DNA of 5,523 nucleotides, from the NCBI GenBank assembly GCA_003485885.1, contig DNHM01000175.1, positions 1 to 5,523 on the forward strand, read 5' to 3'. Both the position numbers and the translations under genes were made by a program. Below, piece after piece: positions 1 to 5,523 of the stretch. This DNA comes from Acidimicrobiaceae bacterium. Its GTDB lineage: Bacteria > Actinomycetota > Acidimicrobiia > Acidimicrobiales > UBA10347. Numbering within the stretch: position 1 is the stretch's first letter; every line of letters starts with the position of its first letter. The notes under the pieces are model-generated. The model searched no databases. It worked only from the letters and a program-made list of their open reading frames with translations, and was not told the DNA's origin.

Positions 1-283
1 CAGCGTTGTTAACCATGATGTCCAGCGCACCATGGCGCTCGACTGTCTCGCTGACCAGCGCATCCATCTGTTCCCACGACGACACGTCGACCTGGAGATA
101 CTCCGCCCGGCCGCCGTGGGCGACGATCGTGTCGACGGTCGGCTCGCCACCCTCGAGTGGTTCGGTGCGTACATCGGCGATCACCACCACTGCTCCCTCT
201 TCCGCAAATCGCTGGGCGATCGCCCGGCCGATACCGGAACTTGCACCGGTGACAATGGCCACCCGTTCGTCGAGCCTGCGCAT
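1..283 (-). CDS. SDR family NAD(P)-dependent oxidoreductase, N-terminal part (cut by window edge)
   Basis: This is the first 94 residues of a classical short-chain dehydrogenase/reductase; the rest lies beyond the left edge. The protein opens MRRLDERVAIVTGASSGIGR. The dinucleotide-binding motif TGASSGIG is at residues 12-19, an acidic residue (D37) ends beta-2 and usually indicates NAD over NADP preference, an LQVDVSS segment is at 63-69, and the visible part ends at the NNA of the conserved NNAG (92-94). The catalytic Ser, Tyr and Lys are not in the window, so activity and substrate cannot be judged. The start at 283 is set by a strong AGGAGGA eight or fewer bases upstream. The gene is divergent from the acyl-CoA synthetase at 644 and may share its control region. 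By family it should be a soluble cytoplasmic enzyme interconverting an alcohol and a ketone or aldehyde. The family call is very secure; the substrate is unknown. Confidence 0.93.
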   Translation of the reverse strand, partial: MRRLDERVAIVTGASSGIGRAIAQRFAEEGAVVVIADVRTEPLEGGEPTVDTIVAHGGRAEYLQVDVSSWEQMDALVSETVERHGALDIMVNNA

Positions 284-290
284 GCTGCTG

Positions 291-297
291 TCCTCCT
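291..297 (-). promoter_or_regulatory. Strong ribosome binding site of the left-edge SDR
   Basis: On the minus strand this reads AGGAGGA, near-perfect anti-Shine-Dalgarno complementarity, with 7-8 nt to the ATG at 283-281. It decides the start of the left-edge SDR. Confidence 0.8.
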
Positions 298-570
298 GGC
301 TAGGTGAACGCACGATAGTCGCGCATCGCTCGGTGAATATCCGCAGAGCCGTGTGATGCCTCTTGCAGTGAGGGTGCAGCAGCCGGTCGGTAGGAGCACT
401 CAACATCGCTGGCGGCTGACTGTTGCAGTATCCCTGGTGGCAGCTGCACGCAACCGTGGAGACGGCCGGTGACTTGGCCAACCGACAGCTAGGTTACCGA
501 TCTCCAGTTGGGGCTATCGACGACCGTGCAACAATCGAGAGCATCACGAAGCTGAAGGTAACCGCAACTC
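298..570. other. Divergent intergenic region without a supported gene
   Basis: Together with the element at 571-607, this separates two divergent genes. Short open frames cross it, but none has a credible ribosome binding site or a recognisable protein pattern. It should hold the promoter of the left-edge SDR and probably that of the acyl-CoA synthetase, but I found no convincing pair of -35 and -10 boxes on either strand. A TTGCAGT word occurs at 364-370 and again at 423-429; this may be chance. Confidence 0.5.
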
Positions 571-607
571 CTGTCAGCAGACAAACCACTGTCAGCAGAC
601 AACAGTG
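571..607. promoter_or_regulatory. Tandem 14-bp operator-like repeat upstream of the acyl-CoA synthetase
   Basis: The 14-mer CTGTCAGCAGACAA occurs perfectly twice, at 571-584 and 589-602, with an 18-bp period. Each copy contains an imperfect palindrome TGTC-A-GC-A-GACA, symmetric at 10 of 12 positions, which is the shape of a site for a dimeric helix-turn-helix repressor such as TetR or GntR types. The second copy also lies inside a larger perfect inverted repeat, CACTGT-N9-ACAGTG (587-607). The block ends 36 nt before the ATG at 644 and about 290 nt from the SDR start at 283, so it most likely controls the acyl-CoA synthetase. The repeats are seen directly; the operator role is inference. No regulator gene for it is visible in the window. 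Confidence 0.6.
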
Positions 608-631
608 ATTGGCTACGGTGGCCGGCTGCGT

Positions 632-637
632 GAGGAG
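632..637 (+). promoter_or_regulatory. Ribosome binding site deciding the acyl-CoA synthetase start
   Basis: GAGGAG lies 6 nt before the ATG at 644 and only 3 nt before the adjacent ATG at 641. The spacing favours 644. An in-frame GTG at 605 has no Shine-Dalgarno sequence and falls inside the inverted repeat at 587-607, so it is unlikely to be used. Confidence 0.7.
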
Positions 638-643
638 TCCATG

Positions 644-2500
644 ATGACGAGCTGGCTTGCAAATCCGTTGAAAACACTTTCGGACGTGGAGCAGTTCGAG
701 GCAGAGATGCCTCTCGACGAGCGACTGCCTGGCAACAGTGTGTACGACGTCTTGCTTCGCGCTGCGGAGGAATATGGCGATCGGACCGCTCTTACGATGC
801 TGATGACGGGAGATGTCGACGAAGACCCTCGCAGCGTGAACTACACAGAATTGTTAGCCCTCGTTCGTCAGACCGCCAACATGTTTTCTGGTCTCGGCGG
901 TGAGCGGCCAGGTGTGGCCTTCATGTTGCCGACGCTCATCGAGACCCATGCGGTGCTCTGGGCAGCCGAGACCGTTGGGTATGCGGTACCAATCAATTTC
1001 CTTTTGCAGCCCGATCACATCCGGGGTCTTCTGGAAGCTTCGGACGCAAGGATTCTTGTCACCTTCGGCCCGCATCCTCAGCTCGATATCTGGGAGAAAT
1101 CACTCGAGCTGAAGCGTCAGATGCCCGACCTCACCGTGGTACGGGTTGTGCCGCCTGGCACGCCATCGGTCGATGGCGTCATCGACTTCTTTGTCGAAAT
1201 CGGCGATTATCCATCGGACCGGCTGGTGTTCGGAACCCCAGGTCGAGGGGACGATGTTGCTGCGTACTTCCACACTGGCGGGACGACCGGAGTCCCGAAG
1301 CTTGCCGCCCACAGCCACAATGGCCAGTTGACCGCGGCATTCGGCTGCGCCGCGCTGATGAACCTTGGGCCCGACGACGTCGTTACTGGCACCCTGCCCA
1401 TGTTCCATGTAGCTGGCACGATCCTGCTCGGTATCAGCACGTTCCTGGCCGGGTCCGAGATCGTGCTGATGTCCCCATCAGGGCTGAGGAACCCTGCGAT
1501 GGTGACGAATTTCTGGCGACTTTGCGAACGCTACGGGGTAACGCTCGCAGGTGGCGTGCCTACTTCGATCGGAGCGATCGCGGAGATACCTCTCGACGGG
1601 GCTGACATCACTTCGGTTCGAGGTGGCCTCACCGGTGCGTCGTCGCTCCCTGTTGCGGTGCGCGAGAAGTTCGAGGCGGTCACGGGCAAGAAGCTCAACG
1701 AGATCTTTGGGATGACCGAGGCGTCGGGGTTGATCTCTTGTAACCCGTTCGAGGGTGAAGGAGGTGCAGGCTCAGTCGGCCTCCGGCTCCCCTATACGCA
1801 GGTCAGCGTTCGACGCCTCACCCAGGACGGGTCACTGGGCGACCCGTGTGACGTCGGCGAAGTCGGGGTGTTGGCGATCGGTGGCCCAACCGTGTCACCT
1901 GGGTACCGCAACACTGATCAGAACGCTGGGACCTTCGTCAACGGAGAACTCAATAGCGGTGACCTCGGCTATACCGACGCAGAAGGCAGGATCTACATCG
2001 CTGGTAGGTCCAAGGATCTGATCATCCGCAGCGGGCACAACATCGACCCCTTGATGATCGAGAACACTCTCCAACGTCACCTCGCGGTCGCTGTCGCCGC
2101 AGCCGTGGGGATGCCCGATTCCTACGCCGGCGAACTTCCCGTCTGTTATGTGCAACTCCGCCCTGACACCGTCACCAGCGAAAACGAATTGCGTAGCTTC
2201 GCAGAGGCCGAAATCAGCGAACGACCTGCATGGCCCAAGGACATCCGCATCGTCGAAGCGATCCCTATGACTGCTGTTGGCAAGATCTTCAAGCCGGTGC
2301 TCCGCGAAGAGGCCACGCAACGCGCGGTGCAAAAGGTCCTGGCCGAACGAGAGCTGACTGGAGACGTAGAAGCGAGAGCTGGCGGGCCACGGGGGATGAA
2401 CGTCACCGTCACTCTGGTCAACGCAAACGACCAGGACAGGTCAGAACTCCAAGACGCGTTAGAGGGTTACCTCTTTCATGCGACAGTTGCGAACGGATAG
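644..2500 (+). CDS. AMP-forming acyl-CoA synthetase (AMP-binding enzyme)
   Basis: A 618-residue ANL-superfamily ligase that adenylates a carboxylic acid with ATP and transfers the acyl group to CoA. Motifs in order: phosphate loop HTGGTTGVPK (210-219), LPMFHVAG (251-258), FGMTEASG (355-362), NSGDLG (437-442), hinge region GRSKDLIIRSGHNIDP (454-469) and the C-terminal TAVGKIFKP with the presumed adenylation lysine K547. All core motifs are intact. About 70 residues follow that lysine, a longer tail than in many family members; together with VPINFLLQP near 115 and GHNIDP, this resembles a subgroup of roughly 630-residue acyl-CoA synthetases found in actinobacteria and proteobacteria (recalled, not searched). 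There is no signal peptide or membrane segment, so it should be cytoplasmic. The start follows GAGGAG at 632-637. It stands alone on its strand and is divergent from an SDR; the tandem repeat at 571-607 probably controls it. Acid chain length or class cannot be told from the sequence. Confidence 0.93.
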   Translation: MTSWLANPLKTLSDVEQFEAEMPLDERLPGNSVYDVLLRAAEEYGDRTALTMLMTGDVDEDPRSVNYTELLALVRQTANMFSGLGGERPGVAFMLPTLIETHAVLWAAETVGYAVPINFLLQPDHIRGLLEASDARILVTFGPHPQLDIWEKSLELKRQMPDLTVVRVVPPGTPSVDGVIDFFVEIGDYPSDRLVFGTPGRGDDVAAYFHTGGTTGVPKLAAHSHNGQLTAAFGCAALMNLGPDDVVTGTLPMFHVAGTILLGISTFLAGSEIVLMSPSGLRNPAMVTNFWRLCERYGVTLAGGVPTSIGAIAEIPLDGADITSVRGGLTGASSLPVAVREKFEAVTGKKLNEIFGMTEASGLISCNPFEGEGGAGSVGLRLPYTQVSVRRLTQDGSLGDPCDVGEVGVLAIGGPTVSPGYRNTDQNAGTFVNGELNSGDLGYTDAEGRIYIAGRSKDLIIRSGHNIDPLMIENTLQRHLAVAVAAAVGMPDSYAGELPVCYVQLRPDTVTSENELRSFAEAEISERPAWPKDIRIVEAIPMTAVGKIFKPVLREEATQRAVQKVLAERELTGDVEARAGGPRGMNVTVTLVNANDQDRSELQDALEGYLFHATVANG

Positions 2501-2628
2501 AGCAGCCGAGCGATAAATCCGGCGGCCCGTTCAAGGATCGAGTGGTCAGGAACTGATTCTTCGTCGTGTTCAAGGATCTCCACGCCCCCTCACGGGGAGA
2601 ACGCACCGCGTTCGAACGAGTCGACGCT
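2501..2628. other. Intergenic spacer with a short direct repeat
   Basis: This lies between the acyl-CoA synthetase stop and the stop of the facing BTAD-like ORF. It carries GTTCAAGGATC twice (2529-2539 and 2568-2578, period 39). A small CCCC-TCAC-GGGG hairpin (2586-2597) has no T-run after it, so it is at best a weak terminator. No gene is recognised here. Confidence 0.4.
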
Positions 2629-2955
2629 CTAGGAGTCGTCTGCAAACCATCTTCGTTCAACATCTAACGCTGCGGCCTCGTCTCCGGCCTCACGATGATG
2701 AGACATGAGCCCATCGAAATGGCGCCGGTCCCACGGTTCCGCTGTGATCAGTGCCTCGTACGCTGCCTCGACAATCTCGTTTGTGTGATCGGCGGTGATA
2801 AGCCGACTCGCCGTCTCGACGATCAGTCGGCCGGCTACAAGGCGTAATTCAGCAACCCATTCGCTCTCGGGTACTCCGGCTGCCATGCCTTGTGCCATTT
2901 TGGCGAATGCGGTGGCGAAGTCGCCGTCTCGCATCGATGAGCCGGCCAATCTCAC
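2629..2955 (-). CDS. Small BTAD/TPR-like ORF, possibly a remnant of a transcriptional regulator
   Basis: A 108-codon frame from a GTG at 2955. It is predicted to be almost entirely helical. The stretch from about residue 33 (SEWVAELRLVAGRL) through EAAYEALITAEPWDRRH to HREAGDEAAALDVERR near 88-103 has the spacing of the bacterial transcriptional activator domain: an EW-AE-R-L helix, then AA--AL--EPWD, then AGD-AAA---ER. This domain normally follows a winged helix in SARP-type regulators. No DNA-binding domain is present, and there is no Shine-Dalgarno sequence before the GTG or the next ATGs. The frame stays open upstream to 3051 but has no start codon there. It may therefore be a decayed C-terminal fragment, or a stand-alone helical protein with an unusual start. 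It is convergent with the acyl-CoA synthetase and divergent from the SDR at 3077. The domain match is from memory and is moderate. Confidence 0.42.
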   Translation of the reverse strand: MRLAGSSMRDGDFATAFAKMAQGMAAGVPESEWVAELRLVAGRLIVETASRLITADHTNEIVEAAYEALITAEPWDRRHFDGLMSHHREAGDEAAALDVERRWFADDS

Positions 2956-3033
2956 AAGCTGCTTCTGGCACGCCTTGGACCATGCTTTCCCTGGATGCCG
3001 TTCCGATGATTGTTCACCGTCGCTGGCAGCGAG

Positions 3034-3064
3034 TAGAAGTGGGGCATCGAACTATCTACTTCTA
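3034..3064. promoter_or_regulatory. Inverted repeat abutting the SDR ribosome binding site
   Basis: TAGAAGT (3034-3040) and ACTTCTA (3058-3064) are perfect inverted copies 17 nt apart. In RNA, one G-C and two G-U pairs could extend the stem inward to 10 pairs with an 11-nt loop. The right arm ends on the first base of the AGGGGA ribosome binding site. It could be a repressor operator or a leader hairpin limiting ribosome access. A TTGTTC at 3010-3015 is a possible -35 box, but the matching -10 (TAGAAG at 3034-3039) is poor. Confidence 0.4.
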
Positions 3065-3069
3065 GGGGA
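3064..3069 (+). promoter_or_regulatory. Ribosome binding site deciding the SDR start
   Basis: AGGGGA lies 7 nt before the ATG at 3077. It fixes this start over in-frame upstream codons, whose translation does not look like protein and overlaps the BTAD-like ORF on the other strand. Confidence 0.7.
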
Positions 3070-3076
3070 TAAGACC

Positions 3077-3904
3077 ATGAATCGTTTACAAGGCAAGATC
3101 GCCCTGATCACCGGGGGAGCTTCTGGGCTCGGCGCACAGATAGCCCGGCGGTTCACTGAGGAAGGCGCCACCGTGGTCATTAACGATCTGCGGGCAGAAG
3201 ATGCGGAAGCGATGACGTCCGAGTTGGGCGGCGAGTCGATCGGGGTCGGCTTCGATGTATCGGACTCCGCCGCAGTCGAGGCCGGATTCAAGGAGGTCGC
3301 TGAACGTTTTGGTCGTCTCGATGTGCTTGTAAATAATGCTGGCATCGGTCTTGACCAGCCCGAAGAAGACCGACTCGAGCGTGAACGACGGACGTTCCAA
3401 CAAGTGGCCGAAATACAAGCGGGCGGCCCGATCGAAACATTTGTCGACGTAACCATGCACCTAAGCGACGAACGTTGGCGTCGGATGCTGGCCATACATC
3501 TCGATGGCACCTTCTTCTGCACCCGCGAGGCGCTGAAGATCATGGCGCCTCAGATGTCGGGCAACATCATCTCGATGGGTTCGATCATGGGCACCGCTGG
3601 CGGCGCTGGTTCGCCGCATTATTGCGCGGCCAAGGCCGGGATTTTGGGACTGACCCGCTCACTCGCTCGCGAGCTTGTCCCTCGCAACATTCGGGTCAAC
3701 GCCATTGCGCCTGGTTTCATCGACACACCCATGACCGCGCCGATCGGCGGCGCAAAGGCGCTGATCGAGGCGGCCACCCCAATGCGGCGGTTCGGGGTAC
3801 CTGACGACATTGCCTGGGCCGCGGTCTATCTCGCCTCGGAAGAAGCGAACTTCATGACCGGACAAGTCCTGTCACCCAACGGCGGCTACCACATGAGCCA
3901 GTAA
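3077..3904 (+). CDS. SDR family NAD(P)-dependent oxidoreductase
   Basis: A complete 275-residue classical SDR. TGGASGLG is at 11-19, D37 at the end of beta-2 points to NAD(H), FDVSD is at 59-63 and NNAG at 86-89. The catalytic triad is S169, Y182 and K186 (HYCAAK), with the normal 13-residue Ser-to-Tyr spacing; IRVNAIAPGFIDTPM (205-219) and TGQVLSPNGG (261-270) close the fold. Two details differ from a typical FabG-like enzyme. First, the segment between NNAG and SDERWRRML is about 20 residues longer than usual and charged (EEDRLERERR at 96-105). Second, the usual Asn of the catalytic tetrad is His (H141 in IHLDGTF), a substitution also known in other SDR subgroups. It is a soluble cytoplasmic enzyme that oxidises or reduces an unknown hydroxy or keto substrate. 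It converges on the PhyH gene with 26 nt between stops. The family is secure; the substrate is unknown. Confidence 0.94.
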   Translation: MNRLQGKIALITGGASGLGAQIARRFTEEGATVVINDLRAEDAEAMTSELGGESIGVGFDVSDSAAVEAGFKEVAERFGRLDVLVNNAGIGLDQPEEDRLERERRTFQQVAEIQAGGPIETFVDVTMHLSDERWRRMLAIHLDGTFFCTREALKIMAPQMSGNIISMGSIMGTAGGAGSPHYCAAKAGILGLTRSLARELVPRNIRVNAIAPGFIDTPMTAPIGGAKALIEAATPMRRFGVPDDIAWAAVYLASEEANFMTGQVLSPNGGYHMSQ

Positions 3905-3930
3905 CCCAACACCCGCCCGGCGGCGACCAA
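3905..3930. other. Short convergent gap between SDR and PhyH gene
   Basis: Only 26 GC-rich bases separate the two facing stop codons. No hairpin followed by a T-run is visible. CCAAC at 3927-3931 and GTTGG at 3945-3949 could pair, but this is weak as a terminator. Confidence 0.4.
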
Positions 3931-4842
3931 CTAGTCATCCATTGGTTGGCCGTCGAACTCGCCCCAGAGCTGGGCCATCTTCTCGGGATGTTCACCGTCG
4001 GGCCGGCGACGGTTGTACCAAAAGTCAGATGGGTCGCCGCCGCGCACATGCACTGCTGACTTCCGCCAGTAGTCATACCCATCGAGGAGCCGCACGTCGG
4101 CACCGACGTAACGCAGTGTCAGCCCTGCCCGCCGCCGCATCGAGGTATTGGCAGCCGAACCGTGAAGCAGCATGTCGCTGTGCAGCGACGCGTAACCGGC
4201 CGGCATCGCATTCATGTATTGGGGTCGACCTTCGAGCTCCTGCGAGTCAACCTCTTGGCCGAGTACCCGGCTGCCGTCGAGATCGCGCAGGTGATGATGG
4301 AGTGCTCCGTCCAGATGGCTGCCAGGAATAAAACGCATCGCGGCGTTCCCTTCATCGACATCGTCGATCGCCAACCACACACTGACCGAGCGGCTGGGTG
4401 TCATCGGCCAATAGACGGCGTCTTGGTGAAACGGGACTTCCTTGCCGTCGTTCGGGAGTTTGGCGAACAGGTGGCTTCCCCAGCAGACAATTTCGTCGCC
4501 GAGGAGATCGGCTGCCAACGCAGTGATACGAGGGTCGGTGACCAGGTCGTGTAGCCGCTCACAGATCACGTGGTAGGTGTTGATCGAATACGAGTTGCGA
4601 TTGTCGTCGGCGGCGAGGACCTGCTCTAACAAATCATCGAAGTAACCCCGCAGATCGACTGCATCGCTGGCGGGTAACACCTGTCGCGGCTCCAGAAACC
4701 CTTGGCGGTTATACCGATCGATCTCGTCCGCGGTCAGAATTTCGCCGTCGCTGACGGAGCTCGGGATATATCGCAGGTCTCGTCCCGGCCCTGTTGGATC
4801 AGCACGACGAGCATTTACAAATTGGCGTTCGACATCAGCCAT
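3931..4842 (-). CDS. Phytanoyl-CoA dioxygenase (PhyH) family protein
   Basis: A 303-residue Fe(II)/2-oxoglutarate-dependent oxygenase of the PhyH family, which hydroxylates unactivated carbons with O2 while decarboxylating 2-oxoglutarate. The iron-binding facial triad is readable: H139 and D141 in PFHQDAVYW, and H227 in MLLHGSAAN. R238 lies 11 residues after the distal His, the usual distance for the 2-oxoglutarate-binding Arg. Other family landmarks are LTADEIDRYNRQGFL (36-50), SVSVWLAIDDVDEGNAAM (152-169) and RFIPGSH (170-176). The motifs are complete, so it should be active. The start is less certain: the ATG at 4842 has no Shine-Dalgarno sequence. A GGAGGA at 4881-4886 is 38 nt away, and no in-frame start lies between. 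It is 54 nt downstream of the hydrolase stop on the same strand, so co-transcription is likely. Substrates in this family range from acyl-CoAs to small metabolites; none can be assigned here. Confidence 0.92.
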   Translation of the reverse strand: MADVERQFVNARRADPTGPGRDLRYIPSSVSDGEILTADEIDRYNRQGFLEPRQVLPASDAVDLRGYFDDLLEQVLAADDNRNSYSINTYHVICERLHDLVTDPRITALAADLLGDEIVCWGSHLFAKLPNDGKEVPFHQDAVYWPMTPSRSVSVWLAIDDVDEGNAAMRFIPGSHLDGALHHHLRDLDGSRVLGQEVDSQELEGRPQYMNAMPAGYASLHSDMLLHGSAANTSMRRRAGLTLRYVGADVRLLDGYDYWRKSAVHVRGGDPSDFWYNRRRPDGEHPEKMAQLWGEFDGQPMDD

Positions 4843-4893
4843 GACAGCGACACTATGAACCGCAGCGGCCGCCGAGCAAGTCCTCCAAACCCA

Positions 4894-4903
4894 GGGTTAA
4901 CCC
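4894..4903. repeat. 10-bp palindrome at the hydrolase stop codon
   Basis: GGGTTAACCC is a perfect palindrome containing the TAA stop (4899-4897, minus strand) of the hydrolase. It has no loop, so it is not a terminator hairpin. It could be a protein site before the PhyH gene, or chance. Confidence 0.25.
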
Positions 4904-5523
4904 GGGACCGAGAACGCTGGCGTGCGAGCTTGCCTCTCCCCCATAAGGCCGGCAACTAGGAAGTCGACCGAATGGTGTAGTTCCTCCACGGGAACGTCAG
5001 GGTGTAGTCCAGCGTTGGCGTGCAGCCGTTTGTCGGAGCTGGCAAGGGCATCAAACAATGCCAGGCAGTCCTGCCGGGTGAACAACTCATCTTCGAGTTG
5101 CACGATGAACAACACCGGGATGGTGATGTCGCCAGCGGCTGCGGTGATCGTTGGGCGGAAGTGATCAGGACCAGTGATGCCCATGAGTCCAAGCACGGCG
5201 ATCTCGATCCGGTCATCAGCAGCAATAAACGGAGCGCCATAGATCGTGCCCATCGACAGGCCCCAATATCCGACCGGACCTACGCCGACGTCAGCCTGCG
5301 ACTGCACGAAGTCCAACGCCGTGATCCAGTCGGCGGTCATGTCGTCGACCGTGCCTGGGCGTTCCCACTCGGGCCAGAACGCGTCACGGCCACCATCGCC
5401 GGCCTGACGCCGACCGTGCACCGGGCCGTCGAGCGAGAGGCCGATGAATCCGTGTTCGCCGACCAACCGCTTGACCAGCCACGGGATGGGCTGCTGGTAT
5501 CGATCGCCGGAAGCCCCATGGCC
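4897..5523 (-). CDS. Alpha/beta hydrolase, dienelactone-hydrolase-like (N-terminus beyond window edge)
   Basis: The C-terminal 208 residues of an alpha/beta hydrolase. The frame is open to the right edge, so the true start is outside. The visible part opens GHGASGDRYQ, the HGASG oxyanion-hole motif that follows beta-3 in this fold. Next come LSLDGPVHGRR (29-39), the nucleophile elbow GLSMG (88-92, Ser90), a probable acid Asp145 in QLEDELF, and a probable catalytic His174 in GLHPDVP. All three triad members are present. Only a short N-terminal segment should be missing. These enzymes hydrolyse esters, lactones or thioesters; the sequence does not tell which. Met92 after the nucleophile and DGPVHGRR fit small-molecule esterases and DLH-like enzymes. 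It is the upstream gene of a likely operon with the PhyH gene. A TTG at 5466 is inside the conserved fold and cannot be the real start. Confidence 0.9.
   Translation of the reverse strand, partial: GHGASGDRYQQPIPWLVKRLVGEHGFIGLSLDGPVHGRRQAGDGGRDAFWPEWERPGTVDDMTADWITALDFVQSQADVGVGPVGYWGLSMGTIYGAPFIAADDRIEIAVLGLMGITGPDHFRPTITAAAGDITIPVLFIVQLEDELFTRQDCLALFDALASSDKRLHANAGLHPDVPVEELHHSVDFLVAGLMGERQARTPAFSVPG

Noticed and set aside
571..607. Start of a CRISPR array or an attachment site
   Set aside because: There are only two 14-bp copies with a 4-bp gap, and no spacers, cas genes, integrase or tRNA nearby.
423..608. Small plus-strand ORF in the divergent control region
   Set aside because: It has no ribosome binding site, no protein pattern, and ends inside the operator-like repeats.
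605..643. Upstream GTG start extending the acyl-CoA synthetase by 13 residues
   Set aside because: It has no Shine-Dalgarno sequence and overlaps the operator-like inverted repeat, while the ATG at 644 has GAGGAG at 6 nt.
1895..2332. Minus-strand frame of 145 codons inside the acyl-CoA synthetase
   Set aside because: It is antisense to a well-conserved coding region and has no recognisable motifs.
2586..2597. CCCC-TCAC-GGGG hairpin as a terminator of the acyl-CoA synthetase
   Set aside because: The stem is only 4 bp, no T-run follows, and it lies about 85 nt past the stop.
3034..3064. KstR-type sterol repressor site, because of TAGAA and TTCTA arms
   Set aside because: KstR sites have AAC-N2-GTT cores in one compact palindrome; here the arms are AAG and CTT and 17 nt apart.
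2795..3076. N-terminal extension of the SDR at 3077 by about 94 residues
   Set aside because: The translation is low in hydrophobic order, resembles no domain and is antisense to the BTAD-like frame; the SDR fold begins normally at 3077 behind a good ribosome binding site.
3052..3543. Minus-strand frame of 163 codons inside the SDR
   Set aside because: It is rich in Ser, Arg and Pro, as expected of a reverse-frame shadow of a GC-rich gene, with no independent support.

Overview
The window (about 60% GC by eye) looks like chromosomal accessory metabolism from a bacterium, most likely an actinobacterium. That guess rests on three things: the GC-rich codon usage, a small ORF resembling the bacterial transcriptional activator domain (BTAD) common in actinobacterial regulators, and a density of SDR, acyl-CoA ligase and PhyH genes typical of actinobacteria that degrade lipids or aromatics. 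No single marker fixes the taxon. I see no RNA gene, mobile element, integrase or CRISPR array.

Layout: (1) 1-283, minus strand, the N-terminal 94 residues of an SDR dehydrogenase that runs off the left edge. (2) 284-643, a divergent control region ending in a striking tandem operator-like element at 571-607. (3) 644-2500, plus strand, a 618-residue AMP-forming acyl-CoA synthetase. (4) 2501-3076, a stretch without a confident gene; it holds a minus-strand ORF of about 108 codons (2629-2955) with a BTAD/TPR-like pattern and no recognisable start signal, then a short promoter/leader with a 7-bp inverted repeat. (5) 3077-3904, plus strand, a complete 275-residue SDR with an enlarged loop after NNAG. 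(6) 3931-4842, minus strand, a 303-residue phytanoyl-CoA dioxygenase (PhyH) family protein, convergent with the SDR. (7) 4897-5523, minus strand, an alpha/beta hydrolase of the dienelactone-hydrolase type whose N-terminus lies beyond the right edge; it sits 54 nt upstream of the PhyH gene and probably shares a transcript with it.

Together the genes fit a small catabolic or modification module: hydrolysis of an ester or lactone (hydrolase), hydroxylation by an Fe(II)/2-oxoglutarate enzyme (PhyH), oxidation of alcohols to carbonyls (two SDRs) and activation of a carboxylic acid as its CoA thioester (ligase). The chemistry of each step follows from family membership. That they act on one substrate is inference, and the substrate cannot be read from the sequence. 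All recognised proteins belong to well-known families, so I do not see a wholly new system. The most interesting items are the tandem operator, the BTAD-like remnant and the inverted repeat abutting the SDR ribosome binding site.
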